DNA from: Roseibium sp. Sym1
GTDB lineage: Bacteria; Pseudomonadota; Alphaproteobacteria; Rhizobiales; Stappiaceae
DNA: 64,000 nt
Assembly (NCBI RefSeq): GCF_027359675.1
Contig: NZ_CP114786.1
Span: 4,128,501 to 4,192,500, forward strand
Reading direction: 5' to 3'
The notes under the pieces are model-generated. The model was not told the DNA's origin, did not search any database, and saw only the letters and a program-made list of their open reading frames with translations. Shown in pieces: positions 52,954 to 63,851 of the stretch. The translations under genes were made by a program, and so were the position numbers. Numbering within the stretch: position 1 is the stretch's first letter; each line of letters starts with the position of its first letter.

Positions 52954-54510
52954 ATGACCCTACGAGCACAGCAGACATCCAATGACTACGGCATCGTCGT
53001 GGAACCCCTTTCCGGCGAGGTGATTGCCTGGCGGGGCGACGAGATGATCGCCCGCTCAAGCCGTGCCCGGGTGATGTACGAGACCAGGCTGCCGCCGGTG
53101 GTCTATTTCCCGGCCGAGGACATCCAGGCGGAGCTGGAACCGGCGCTGGACCACAAGACCTTCTGCCCGTTCAAGGGAACCGCTTTCTACAGCCATGTCC
53201 GTTGTGGCGGCGAGACACTGGAAAACGGTGCCTGGAATTACCCCAAGGCACTGCCGGAGGGCCAGGCGGTGGACGGTTGTTATGCCTTCATGCCCGGAGT
53301 CGCGACGCGGATCGAGCATCAGGGAGCCGCCATCGAGGCCCTGCCGACGGGCAATATCAGCGGACCTGTTGTCGACTGGCTGCTGCGGGAAGCCTGGCTG
53401 GCAAAGTCTCCGGAGGATCTGCTCGCCGCCCTGGGCGACAAGCTCGTGGAAGACGGTATTGCCGTTTGCAGGATGAGCATCCTGATCTGGTCCCTGCATC
53501 CGATGATCGCCGGACAGAACTGCATCTGGTTCCGCGGCAAGGACGAGGTTACCAGCCGCTACCCGTCCTATGACATCCTGGAAAGCCCGGTGTTCAGGGA
53601 AAGCCCGTTTCAGCATGTCGCCGACGGGCTGGGCGGCGTGCGCCAGAAACTGGACACCAATCCGGACGAGTTCAATTTCCCGATCATGGACGACCTGAAG
53701 GAGCAGGGCGTTACCGATTATGTCGCCATGCCGCTGCCGTTTTCAGACGGCCGCATCAACGTGCTGACGCTGGCGTCCGACGATCCGAACGGCTTCACGA
53801 CTGCCAATCTTGGCCTGATCTTCGAATGTTCGGCACTGATCAGCCGGTTGTTCGAGGTGTTCGCGCTGACCTCAAACGCGACGTCGCTGCTGGAGACCTA
53901 TCTCGGCAAGCGCACCGGCGCCCGGGTGCTGGGCGGCAAGATCCGGCGCGGGGACGGCGACGTGATCGACGCGGCGATCCTGTTCTGCGACCTGCGCCAC
54001 TCGACGCGGCTCGAGACGGAACTCGGCCGTGAAGCCTATGTCACCCAGCTCAACCGGTTCTTCGAAGTGACCACGGAAATCGTCAACGCCCATGAGGGTG
54101 AGGTGCTGAAATTCATCGGCGATGCTGTCCTGGCGATCTTTCCGGCAAGCGCGGGTCACGAAGCCGCGTGTCGCAATGCCGTTGAGAGCGCCACCGAAAT
54201 CGTTGCAAAGCTGAAGGCGCCAGATCCGGAGACCGACGACATTCCGATGGACTGCGCAATCGGAGTGGCCTTCGGCGAAGTCACCTACGGCAATGTCGGT
54301 TCAAGGGAGAGGCTGGATTTCACCGTGATCGGCAGTGCCGCCAACATCGCGGCCCGTCTCGGTGAACATGGCAAGGCTGCAGGATATCCGGTGGTGGCGA
54401 CTTCGGAGGTTGCCCGGGCTTCGGGGTTTCAGGTGGAGAGCCTGGGCGCGGTCGACCTGCACAATGTGAAGGATCCGGTGACGGCGTGTGCGCTCACGGT
54501 CAGCGGCTAG
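52954..54510 (+). CDS. DUF427-adenylate/guanylate cyclase fusion protein
   Basis: 518 residues. Residues 10-115 are a DUF427 domain (SGEVIAWRGDEMIARSSRARVMYE, PVVYFPAEDIQ, CPFKGTAFYSHV, NGAWNYPKAL). Residues about 130-325 form the sensor region seen in many alphaproteobacterial cyclases (VDWLLREAWLAKSPEDLL, SILIWSLHPMIAGQNCIWFRG). The C-terminal class III cyclase has both metal-binding aspartates (LFCDLRHST and FIGDAVLAIF), and the transition-state residues NIAAR. An active cyclase is predicted. DUF427 in front of a cyclase is an unusual combination. Monocistronic. Confidence 0.87.
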   Translation: MTLRAQQTSNDYGIVVEPLSGEVIAWRGDEMIARSSRARVMYETRLPPVVYFPAEDIQAELEPALDHKTFCPFKGTAFYSHVRCGGETLENGAWNYPKALPEGQAVDGCYAFMPGVATRIEHQGAAIEALPTGNISGPVVDWLLREAWLAKSPEDLLAALGDKLVEDGIAVCRMSILIWSLHPMIAGQNCIWFRGKDEVTSRYPSYDILESPVFRESPFQHVADGLGGVRQKLDTNPDEFNFPIMDDLKEQGVTDYVAMPLPFSDGRINVLTLASDDPNGFTTANLGLIFECSALISRLFEVFALTSNATSLLETYLGKRTGARVLGGKIRRGDGDVIDAAILFCDLRHSTRLETELGREAYVTQLNRFFEVTTEIVNAHEGEVLKFIGDAVLAIFPASAGHEAACRNAVESATEIVAKLKAPDPETDDIPMDCAIGVAFGEVTYGNVGSRERLDFTVIGSAANIAARLGEHGKAAGYPVVATSEVARASGFQVESLGAVDLHNVKDPVTACALTVSG

Positions 54511-54533
54511 CGTTTGCCTTCCCGCGAAGCCCT

Positions 54534-54815
54534 TCAGCGCAGGGCGTTTTCGCCGGCAAACCCGCCCATGGGCTGGTTGCGGACAAGGATCACCAGGCCT
54601 TCGTCCGTGGGCGCAGCGTCCTTCTCGGCAACACCGCCGTAATTGGCGCACAGCTCTTCGGCACTCTTCTTCTGCGCGGGCGTGAACATGGTGATGGCCT
54701 GGCAATCGACGCGGCGCAGCTCGCTGTCGGTTTTCACGCCCCCGGACATGGCGATGCTGACACCGACCAGAGCGATCGCGAGAGTGGAGGTGGCTGCAAC
54801 AGTAATCGTCTTCAT
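54534..54815 (-). CDS. Hypothetical small secreted protein
   Basis: 93 residues from ATG 54815. Signal peptide MKTITVAATSTLAIALVGVSIA. The mature part has two cysteines (RRVDCQAITMF and AEELCANYGG), possibly a disulfide. It is convergent with the cyclase gene, 23 bases away. No family recognised. Confidence 0.6.
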   Translation of the reverse strand: MKTITVAATSTLAIALVGVSIAMSGGVKTDSELRRVDCQAITMFTPAQKKSAEELCANYGGVAEKDAAPTDEGLVILVRNQPMGGFAGENALR

Positions 54816-55119
54816 TGTCCCCGGTCCCATTTCCCGGCCCCGAACTCTTCAGGGGCCCCGTGATATGGACGGAGAATTGCGGAACACACCTGTACTCACC
54901 CTGAAATCCGCATTCACCTTGCGTTCAGCTTAGGCGATTCGTGCTTCCCTGCCGAGTTTTCGCCCCAATTCAGGCGATTTCGATTCGGGTTAACGTTGGA
55001 TAAAGCGCAAGCCTAGGTGGTTTTGACGTTGGGACAATCCGGGTGGTGTCGTCCTGGAAAGCCAGGCGCGGCTGAAGGGGGATCCGGTTCCTGCGGTTTG
55101 TGATCGTAGACACACCGGT

Positions 55120-55275
55120 CAATGCGCTACCTTCCCGGCGTCTTCCCGGCCAAGCGCAGCGCGAGCCGAGACCGGGGAGCCTCATGCGCTGGCGGACAGA
55201 CTCTTTACCGTCAAGAGACCTTGTCTCCCCGGTCCCGGGTCTTCGCTGCGCTGAGCTCGGGATGACGAAGGAGAG
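55120..55275. repeat. Dispersed inverted-repeat unit
   Basis: Left arm CTTCCCGGCCAAGCGCAGCG (near 55140) and right arm CTTCGCTGCGCTGAGCTCGG (near 55243), joined by GC-rich hairpins, a pattern common in intergenic Rhizobiales DNA. Not coding. Confidence 0.5.
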
Positions 55276-55292
55276 GTGGGGCGGCAAAACAA

Positions 55293-55315
55293 AAGGGGCG
55301 GAAAGACCGCCCCTT
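55293..55315 (-). terminator. Terminator-like hairpin, copy of the grxD terminator
   Basis: Stem AAGGGGCGG / CCGCCCCTT with a 5-base loop; on the minus strand followed by TTGTTTTG. It is nearly identical to 55970-55992 but has no gene directly in front of it. Confidence 0.6.
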
Positions 55316-55423
55316 CCAAGAATGCCTACGTTGAAAACTGTGTTGAAAGCCTAACGCTTATGTAGTTGTATGCACAAATCGCTCGCGAATAAAAACGCAT
55401 AAAATTGAAATTCTTATTGAACT

Positions 55424-55603
55424 ATGAAGCATAAATCATACAAAAAGGAATTTGTTGTATTCATAATCCTATGGATATTATATTTTATATTAAGAGAAAT
55501 GCTTCCTCCGTCCCATTATGGCGATAAGGCGTTTGTTATGCTGGTGATGGCTACTTTGTTCTTGTTTTTTGTTTTTGTTTTCAGAATCTTCAAAAATAAA
55601 TAG
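55424..55603 (+). CDS. Small AT-rich two-helix membrane protein
   Basis: A 59-codon frame (too short for most gene callers): begins MKHKSYKKEFVVFIILWILY, central LREMLPPSHYGDK, second span FVMLVMATLFLFFVFVF, end RIFKNK. Two hydrophobic spans with positively charged ends indicate a real inner-membrane protein. Base composition is far more AT-rich than the window, suggesting recent transfer. No good ribosome site is visible, and the family is unknown. Confidence 0.5.
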   Translation: MKHKSYKKEFVVFIILWILYFILREMLPPSHYGDKAFVMLVMATLFLFFVFVFRIFKNK

Positions 55604-55762
55604 ATCGGGACTTCCTCCAATTATTCGTACATTGCGCAATGTAGCGAAGTCTCAAGATCGGAGCGACAAGGCCACGCAAGGAAAAGTACTTTATGAGTAA
55701 ACGCCTGCGGTACCTCGACCCCGGCTTGCGCTCTGCCTGGCCGGCATGACGAACCTCTCAAC

Positions 55763-55955
55763 TCGTCATTCCGGACAAGTGCAGCGTCGCTGCACGCTGA
55801 TCCGGAATCCAGCGCGTCGGCGCGAGCCAATGCGAGCACAAAACCAACCAAGCACCTGAATTTATTGACAATGACGCGCCTCCGGCGCGGAGTATGCACT
55901 GGGTTCCGGATCTGGCCATGCAGCTGCGCTGCAGACCGTCCGGAATGACGGAGAA
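55763..55955. repeat. Dispersed inverted-repeat unit
   Basis: Outer arms GTCATTCCGGAC (55769-55780) and GTCCGGAATGAC (55938-55949), with inner GATCCGGAATCCAGCGCG and TGGGTTCCGGATC. This is a typical intergenic palindromic repeat; no gene. Confidence 0.6.
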
Positions 55956-55969
55956 ACTTTGTCAGCAAA

Positions 55970-55992
55970 AAGGGGCGGAAAAACCGCCCCTT
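55970..55992 (-). terminator. Rho-independent terminator of grxD
   Basis: Stem AAGGGGCGG / CCGCCCCTT with a 5-base loop; on the minus strand followed by TTTGC after the stem. It lies 31 bases past the grxD stop codon. Confidence 0.85.
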
Positions 55993-56022
55993 GCACTCAA
56001 TCGCTCAGAAACCGATTCCGGT

Positions 56023-56358
56023 TCAGGCGGTCTGCTGGCTGGTCTCGATGCCCTTTTCGGACATGAGGCCCTGCAGTTCCTGGTTCTGGAACATCTCGCG
56101 GATGATGTCGCAGCCGCCGACGAATTCGCCCTTGATGTAGAGCTGAGGAATGGTCGGCCAGTTGGTGAATTCCTTGATGCCGTTCCGCAGTTCGTCGTCT
56201 TCCAGCACGTTGATGCCTTTGTACGGCGCACCGACATAGTCGAGGATCTGCACGACCTGGCCGGAAAACCCGCATTGCGGGAAATTCGGCGTGCCTTTCA
56301 TGAACAGCACCACGTCGTTGCTGTCGACTTCGTTCTTGATCCAGTCCTGGATGCTCAT
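56023..56358 (-). CDS. grxD: Monothiol glutaredoxin (Grx4 family)
   Basis: 111 residues. CGFS active site in [16 protein letters not shown], then [24 protein letters not shown], which binds glutathione. It carries Fe-S clusters together with BolA proteins; the bolA gene lies 103 bases upstream on the same strand, and purL beyond it, the conserved alphaproteobacterial order. Confidence 0.96.
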   Translation of the reverse strand: MSIQDWIKNEVDSNDVVLFMKGTPNFPQCGFSGQVVQILDYVGAPYKGINVLEDDELRNGIKEFTNWPTIPQLYIKGEFVGGCDIIREMFQNQELQGLMSEKGIETSQQTA

Positions 56359-56461
56359 GTTGTCCGTCCTTTATCGTCTCTTTGCCGCCTATCTGGAGCG
56401 AACCGGCGGCAGAATCAAGGGTGCGCGCGCGCTGCGCGGCATCGTGTCAGCCGGTTTCGGC

Positions 56462-56695
56462 TCAGTCCGGCGCCTTGGTCTGCAGGGCGAGGGCGTGCAG
56501 CGTGCCGCCCATATTGCCCTTCAGGGCCTCATAGACCAGCTGATGCTGCTGGACGCGGCTCTTGCCCCGGAAGGCTTCCGACACAACGTTGGCCGCGTAG
56601 TGGTCGCCGTCGCCCGCCAGGTCACGGATCTCAACCTGAGCGTCGGGCAGCGCCTCCTTGATCAGGGTTTCGATCTCATTCGCGTTCATCGGCAT
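56462..56695 (-). CDS. bolA: BolA family protein
   Basis: 77 residues from ATG 56695 (AAGGAC 6 bases upstream). MNANEIETLIKEALPDAQVEIRDLAGDGDHYAANVVSEAFRGKSRVQQHQLVYEALKGNMGGTLHALALQTKAP is the BolA/IbaG pattern; the conserved His in LHALALQ is a ligand of the shared Fe-S cluster. It functions with GrxD. Confidence 0.95.
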   Translation of the reverse strand: MPMNANEIETLIKEALPDAQVEIRDLAGDGDHYAANVVSEAFRGKSRVQQHQLVYEALKGNMGGTLHALALQTKAPD

Positions 56696-56739
56696 CTTGC
56701 GTCCGTCCTTGTTATTAAGTTCCTGACAGGCAAGCGCCT

Positions 56740-58938
<2,199 letters not shown>

Positions 58939-59068
58939 GTCGGTCCGGTATCTAGATGGCCGCTGCGGACGGGCCGCGCTGGCGCAGGCTGGCAGTGATG
59001 CCGCCCAATAGCAGATTGTCCGGGAAATGGGGAGCCTCGCAGGTCAAAGAAAATCCACAATTTGCAGC

Positions 59069-60034
59069 TCATCCAAGAGCTTTGGCAAGAATGTTGCCTG
59101 TATAGGCGGCATAGCCCAGCAGCATGAGCGCGCCTTCGCGGCGGCAGATACGCCAGCCGCTCATGGCGAAGACCAGCAGGGCGGCAGTCGCGCCGAGCAG
59201 TACCCAGATGTCGAGCCGCATGATTTCCTGAGGAACACGAAGGGGTGAGATCACTGCGGTCAGTCCGAGAATGCCCAGAATGTTGAAGAGGTTGGATCCC
59301 AGGATGTTGCCAAGCGCGATGTCCGTCTGGCGTTTCAATGCGGCCATGACCGAAGTGACCAGCTCAGGCAGTGACGTGCCGACGGCAACAATGGTCACGC
59401 CGATCACCGCATCGCTGACACCGGCTGCCTGGGCAAATTTTGTTGCTCCGCTCACCAGAAAATGGGCGCCTCCGAGAATCATGCCAAGGCCGCCGAAGGC
59501 CATGAGCAGATTGAGCGGCAGGTTTGATGGATTGGGTTCCGGGACAACGAGATCCGTTTCGCCGCGGTGCAGTTGTGCGGCGGGTGTCCTCCGGCCTTTT
59601 TCCATCCGGTAGGTGATCCCCAGGTAGACGGCAAGGGTCAGGATCAGTGCCAATCCGGCTTCCCGGCCGATAAGTCCGGTCAGGGCGAGCCCTGCAAAGG
59701 CAAGCGCCGCCAGGGCATTCGCGGGTCCGTCCCGCAGGAGCGCGGCCGGTTCGGCACGCAGCGGGCAGATCAGAGCGGTCAATCCCAGAATCAGCAGGAT
59801 GTTGGCAATGTTGGAGCCCGCGACATTGCCGACGGCAATGCCGGGGGAGCCGTTCAGCGCCGCCAGGACACTGGTCATCAGTTCGGGTGTCGATGTGCCG
59901 AAGCCGACCAGCACCAGGCCGATCAGCAATTCGGAGATGCCGAAGCGCTGCGCCAGGCCAACTGATCCGCGCACGAGAAGGTCGCCACCTGCCACCAGAA
60001 GGACGAGGCCGAGCAGAATTACGAATGTTGTCAT
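59069..60034 (-). CDS. CaCA family sodium/calcium-type antiporter (YrbG-like)
   Basis: 321 residues from ATG 60034 (an ATG at 60043 is also possible). Ten or so spans with the two alpha repeats: VGFGTSTPELMTSVLAAL / GNVAGSNIANILLILG and VAVGTSLPELVTSVMAAL / GNILGSNLFNILGILG. It exchanges a cation such as calcium for sodium or protons. The long frame upstream to 60895 is antisense to the MarR gene and not coding. Confidence 0.93.
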   Translation of the reverse strand: MTTFVILLGLVLLVAGGDLLVRGSVGLAQRFGISELLIGLVLVGFGTSTPELMTSVLAALNGSPGIAVGNVAGSNIANILLILGLTALICPLRAEPAALLRDGPANALAALAFAGLALTGLIGREAGLALILTLAVYLGITYRMEKGRRTPAAQLHRGETDLVVPEPNPSNLPLNLLMAFGGLGMILGGAHFLVSGATKFAQAAGVSDAVIGVTIVAVGTSLPELVTSVMAALKRQTDIALGNILGSNLFNILGILGLTAVISPLRVPQEIMRLDIWVLLGATAALLVFAMSGWRICRREGALMLLGYAAYTGNILAKALG

Positions 60035-60156
60035 GTGAGACATCCAGAGGGAACGCGTCCGGCAAATGGGGGCCGGAGCCTGTGCATTCAATGGCCTGTG
60101 ACCAGAGGTGGAAAACTTTTTCCGCATTCGTCGAAACACGAAAGCGGTACACGGAA

Positions 60157-60202
60157 TTGACAGTCTGGCTGTCAAGATGTATATGACAGGTAGGCTGTCA
60201 AT
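60157..60202 (+). promoter_or_regulatory. MarR operon promoter with twin palindromic operators
   Basis: Palindrome 1: TTGACAG-TCTGG-CTGTCAA (60157-60175). Palindrome 2: TGACAG-GTAGG-CTGTCA (60184-60200). The first arm is a consensus -35 (TTGACA), with a -10-like TATATG at 60180, 17 bases downstream. Binding of the MarR protein would block its own promoter. Confidence 0.7.
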
Positions 60203-60214
60203 TAAGGGGTCGCA

Positions 60215-60703
60215 ATGCAAGCCACCAAATCCTCTGAAGCCGCGGACCTGCGGCTGCTGATCGGCGAAGTCCGGAAAACCTTCCGGCTGATGGCCGGCCT
60301 GTCGGACCGGATGCTGGAGGCGCGCGGCCTGACCGCGTCGCTGCGGGCAATTCTGGAGTTTCTCGCCGAGGAGGGCTCGAGCCCGGTACCGAAAATGGCG
60401 GCGGCCAAGTCCATGACCCGCCAATCGGTGCAGGCGCTGGTCGACCGGCTGGACGCCCTGGGGCTGGTCGAAACAAGACCGAACCCGGAGCACAAGCGCT
60501 CGCAGCTGATTGCGCTGACCAAAGCCGGGCAGGCCGCGTTCCAGGCGATTCTCCTGGAAGAAAAGGACCTTCTGGTCCGGATTGCCAACGACTGGACGGA
60601 CGGCGATCTGCAGGAAACCAGCCGGACCCTGCAGGTGTTTCAAACCCGACTGAACGACCTGAGGAGTGAGATCGATGCAAGCTATTCTGAAACAAACGCA
60701 TGA
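60215..60703 (+). CDS. MarR family transcriptional regulator
   Basis: 162 residues. Winged helix: LRAILEFLAEEGSSPVPKMAAAKSMTRQSVQALVDRLDALGLVETRPNPEHKRSQLIALTKAG. Its start lies just after two palindromes that overlap a TTGACA promoter, pointing to autorepression. The next gene begins inside its 3' end, and a methyltransferase gene follows, so the three form one operon. Confidence 0.94.
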   Translation: MQATKSSEAADLRLLIGEVRKTFRLMAGLSDRMLEARGLTASLRAILEFLAEEGSSPVPKMAAAKSMTRQSVQALVDRLDALGLVETRPNPEHKRSQLIALTKAGQAAFQAILLEEKDLLVRIANDWTDGDLQETSRTLQVFQTRLNDLRSEIDASYSETNA

Positions 60704-60932
60704 GGGCAAATCCGACAGGCGCCGGAAAGGCCATCTGGTCCTGAAGCTCGTGGCCGGACTGGTGTGTGCCGCCGTAGCCCTGACCTGGTTCTGGACAACC
60801 ACCGCGGTGGAGGTTTTTGAAGCGCCGGCGCTCCGGTTCTCCGACGCATTTGCCACGGTTCTGGTTCTGATGCTGCTGGCCTTCGGGTGCGGCACGGCTT
60901 TTCGCCTGGGGCGGGATCGTGACGACGCCTGA
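60675..60932 (+). CDS. Small two-helix membrane protein
   Basis: 85 residues from ATG 60675 (GAGGAG about 9 bases upstream), overlapping marR by 29 bases. Basic N-terminus, then LVLKLVAGLVCAAVALTWFW and FATVLVLMLLAFGCGTAF as spans. Unknown function; the gene order suggests a role tied to the methyltransferase that follows. Confidence 0.7.
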   Translation: MQAILKQTHEGKSDRRRKGHLVLKLVAGLVCAAVALTWFWTTTAVEVFEAPALRFSDAFATVLVLMLLAFGCGTAFRLGRDRDDA

Positions 60933-61569
60933 CGCGGACCGTGAACCGGTGATCCGCGACCCTGTGATCGTCGGCCAGTTCCGGTGCCCCCGTGGCATGT
61001 TGGGAACGCTCGCCGGCTGGGTCATGGCCAGCCGGGCGTCCAATGTCGGTCGCAACCGCTGGAGCGTGGAGCTGCTCGGCCTCGCACCGGGTGCAAACGT
61101 TCTGGAGATCGGCTGCGGCCCCGGCATCGGCCTCGGGGCGGTTTTGGAAAACATCCCGGAGAGCCACGTGACCGGGCTGGATCATTCGGCTGTGATGATC
61201 AACCAGGCCGCCGGCCGTCACAGGGCGGCGCTCAAGGCCGACCGGCTTGAGCTCTGGCAAGGCACGCTGGAGAGCCTGCCGGCCGGGCCGCGCTTCGATG
61301 CGGCTTTCAGCTGCAACGTGCTGCAATTCGTGACGGACCGGGACGGATTGCTCACGGAGGTGAAAGCGCGTCTCAAGCCAGGTGGCGTCTTCGCCACCAC
61401 CTACCAGCCGCGTGGCCGGTGTGCGACCTCCGAGGAAGGCCGGGCCTGGATCGGCGGCTTCGCCGAGGATCTCTGCGCAGCGGGGTTCAAGGATGTTGAT
61501 GTTCGGGAAAAGCTGTTCGGCGAGATGCCGGCGTTTTGCGCCCTGGCTGTGGCTCCAGATGCACACTAG
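60919..61569 (+). CDS. Class I SAM-dependent methyltransferase
   Basis: 216 residues starting at GTG 60919 inside the previous gene. SAM motif I VLEIGCGPGIGLG, motif II-like VTGLDHSAVMINQA, and LPAGPRFDAAFSCNVLQFV. A small-molecule methyltransferase of the UbiE-like general class; substrate unknown. Last gene of the MarR operon. Confidence 0.88.
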   Translation: MTTPDADREPVIRDPVIVGQFRCPRGMLGTLAGWVMASRASNVGRNRWSVELLGLAPGANVLEIGCGPGIGLGAVLENIPESHVTGLDHSAVMINQAAGRHRAALKADRLELWQGTLESLPAGPRFDAAFSCNVLQFVTDRDGLLTEVKARLKPGGVFATTYQPRGRCATSEEGRAWIGGFAEDLCAAGFKDVDVREKLFGEMPAFCALAVAPDAH

Positions 61570-61603
61570 TCAGCTGAAACTACAGCGGAAATCTCACACA
61601 CCA

Positions 61604-61710
61604 CGTCATCCTGAGGAGGGCCGTCAGGCCCGTCTCGAAGGATCGGCCACATAGTCCGGTCCTTGTAGCCGGTCCTTCGAGACAGCGCTTCGCGCTTCCT
61701 CAGGATGACG
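61604..61710. repeat. Dispersed inverted-repeat unit
   Basis: Left arm CGTCATCCTGAGGAGGGCCG and right arm ending CTTCCTCAGGATGACG, with CCGTCTCGAAGGATC and TCCTTCGAGACAG inside. The same unit occurs around 31266-31304. Common intergenic repeat type; not coding. Confidence 0.65.
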
Positions 61711-61732
61711 TCGAGTTTGTGGTTGCCGCTGT

Positions 61733-62182
61733 TCAGCTGCTTGTCCCGACATGCGCTTCAAGCGCATCCGTCAGGCCCTTGCCGTAGAAGGTAATCTGCC
61801 TGCCGCTTCCGGATCCGGGCACCTGGACGTCGAGGCGATAGGCCTGTGTGAAATAAAGGTTGGTCCGCTGGCCGCCGGAGATCGCCGTCCAGGGGATCAG
61901 CAGGGGCCGATGCCCGATCCGGAAAGGAAGAATGGGCCGCATGTAGAGACCGGCGGGGGAAACCGAGACCGACAGGACATTCCGGTAGCTGGAAAACCAG
62001 CCGAACTTGGCGCTGGTCCAGTCCCAGTTTTGACCCGATGGCGGTTCCGTGGCCGGATAGTGCCGTGCCAGCGCGGCCCAGCCGGAGATGCGCGAGCTCA
62101 GGAAGACGATTGCCGACCAGAGCAGGCCGAAGGCCAGGAAGAAGCCCGGGATGATCATGGCGATGAGGCCGGTTTGTGTCAT
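61733..62182 (-). CDS. Hypothetical membrane-anchored protein
   Basis: 149 residues. One N-terminal span (LIAMIIPGFFLAFGLLWSAIVFL), then a soluble domain with GLYMRPILPFRIGHRPLLIPWTAIS, similar in style to PH-like proteins such as the pair at 25778-26950. No firm family assignment. Confidence 0.65.
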   Translation of the reverse strand: MTQTGLIAMIIPGFFLAFGLLWSAIVFLSSRISGWAALARHYPATEPPSGQNWDWTSAKFGWFSSYRNVLSVSVSPAGLYMRPILPFRIGHRPLLIPWTAISGGQRTNLYFTQAYRLDVQVPGSGSGRQITFYGKGLTDALEAHVGTSS

Positions 62183-62299
62183 GTCGCTTGCCTTCCTGTC
62201 TGGGCAGCTGAAACTGTGCCGTAACCGGACGGTAGCCTAGCGCATCGGGGAGCGGCTTGAGAATGTGCGGGCCGAAATACCTCTTGCGGTCCGGCCGTC

Positions 62300-63805
62300 T
62301 CACTCGAAGCTGTCGTAACAGACGCAATGGTCGAGCAGCAGATCCTGCAGGATCTTGAGCCCCTTGGCGGTTTCCATATGGGTCATGGTGTTGGTCACGC
62401 CGATCCGGACCCGGTGGTAGACATTGCCGGACCGGCCGGCCTTGAATTCGTCCTCGTCGTCGATGAGCACGTTTTCCGAGGCGGCCGCCGCCTTGAAGGT
62501 ACCGGAGAGCCAGGGTTCGGGCAGTTTCAGCCACAGGAAGGGCGCGTCGGGGGCCGCTTCCATCTCATAGGCGCCGAGATGCTCCTTAACGAGGACGTGG
62601 CGCGCGGCGATTTCTTCCAGGATTTTCGTGCGGAATTCGTCCGCGGCTCCCGAAAGAACGAGCCGGGCGGACAATTCGGCCAGCAGAAATGCGATCCCGC
62701 CGGTGAGCATCTTGTGGGCGGTATAGACCCGCTGGGCATGGGAGAGGGGGCTGGACACCCAACCGCCGCGAACACCCGCCGTCACGGATTTCGAGAGCGA
62801 GCCGACATGGAAGGTCCGCTCCGGTGCCAGTGCGGCGATGGGGGTCAGTCCGGTGGTCCGCAGGGAGCCATAGACCTCGTCCTCTATGATCCACAGATTG
62901 TGCTGACGGGCGACCGCCACAATCTCCTCGCGCCGTTGGGCCCCCATCATGCCTACCGTCGGGTTGTGCATGCTCGGCATCACGAACAGCAGCTTGGGGT
63001 GTTTCTGGGCGCAGACCCTGGCGAGATCCTCCGGCAGCGGTCCCTCGTCATCGCGCGCGACCTGGACCGGCCGGCGGCCGGCCAGCGCCCCGCCGCGGGC
63101 AATCGAGCTGTAGGTCAGGTTCTCGAAGGCGATCTGGTCCCCCGGGGCCGTGGTTGCGGCGATGATCGCCATGATCGCCGCCTGGGCACCGGTGGTCGGC
63201 ACGATGCTGCCTTCCGAAGGCTCCCAGCCGCCACGCGCCAGCCAGAGGCGTCCGGCGCGGCGCCAGCCGTCCGGCACGGTGCGGGTGTAGCTGGCAATGT
63301 CATGGGCCGCTTCGCGCGTAATCTCGGAGGTCAGCCGGCAGATGGCCTCGGCCTGGCCGATTTCCGGGGCGGATGTGCTGTCGAAGCGGATCGTCTCCGG
63401 CCCGGGCACGGATATCCGCGTGCCGGCGAAGGCCGTGTCCTTTGGCACCGTCATGGCGCCCTGCAGCCAGGAGGAGGCCGGCGGAACCGTGGCGCCGCCC
63501 GGCGTCCGCGAGGCGCGGTCAAGGTCCGGCTTCGGGTCTTCTTCGAGCGCGGGCTCGTATGCGCTGCCAAGCACGAACGTGCCGCGACCGACCTCGCCGC
63601 TGACGAGACCGCGCTGGCGGATCAGCGCGTAGGCACGGCCGATCGTGCCCACCGTGACACCGAGGTCGTAGGCAAGATCGCGCTGCGGCGGCAATTTCGT
63701 GCCGGCCGCAAGAGTGCCGGTGGAAATGTCCTCGCCGATGCGGTCTGCCAAGCGGATATAGAGCGGCCCCTGGCCGTCGGGTATCTGCGGGTGCCAATTT
63801 GTCAT
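62300..63805 (-). CDS. MocR family regulator (GntR helix-turn-helix plus aminotransferase domain)
   Basis: 501 residues. N-terminal GntR domain: GPLYIRLADRIGEDISTGTLAAGTKLPPQRDLAYDLGVTVGTIGRAYALIRQRGLVSGEVGRGTFV. C-terminal fold-type I aminotransferase-like domain with IEDEVYGSL and the PLP lysine in GSLSKSVTAGVRGGW. MocR proteins usually regulate vitamin B6 or amino-acid genes. It is divergent from the gene starting at 63909, with ATTGTAAC half sites between. Confidence 0.93.
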   Translation of the reverse strand: MTNWHPQIPDGQGPLYIRLADRIGEDISTGTLAAGTKLPPQRDLAYDLGVTVGTIGRAYALIRQRGLVSGEVGRGTFVLGSAYEPALEEDPKPDLDRASRTPGGATVPPASSWLQGAMTVPKDTAFAGTRISVPGPETIRFDSTSAPEIGQAEAICRLTSEITREAAHDIASYTRTVPDGWRRAGRLWLARGGWEPSEGSIVPTTGAQAAIMAIIAATTAPGDQIAFENLTYSSIARGGALAGRRPVQVARDDEGPLPEDLARVCAQKHPKLLFVMPSMHNPTVGMMGAQRREEIVAVARQHNLWIIEDEVYGSLRTTGLTPIAALAPERTFHVGSLSKSVTAGVRGGWVSSPLSHAQRVYTAHKMLTGGIAFLLAELSARLVLSGAADEFRTKILEEIAARHVLVKEHLGAYEMEAAPDAPFLWLKLPEPWLSGTFKAAAASENVLIDDEDEFKAGRSGNVYHRVRIGVTNTMTHMETAKGLKILQDLLLDHCVCYDSFE

Positions 63806-63851
63806 GGTGACAATTTAGTATATTGCATCTCCGAATGAGTCAATTCATATG

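Noticed and set aside
60035..60895. N-terminal extension of the antiporter frame
   Set aside because: Antisense to the MarR gene; the antiporter family starts at about 60034.
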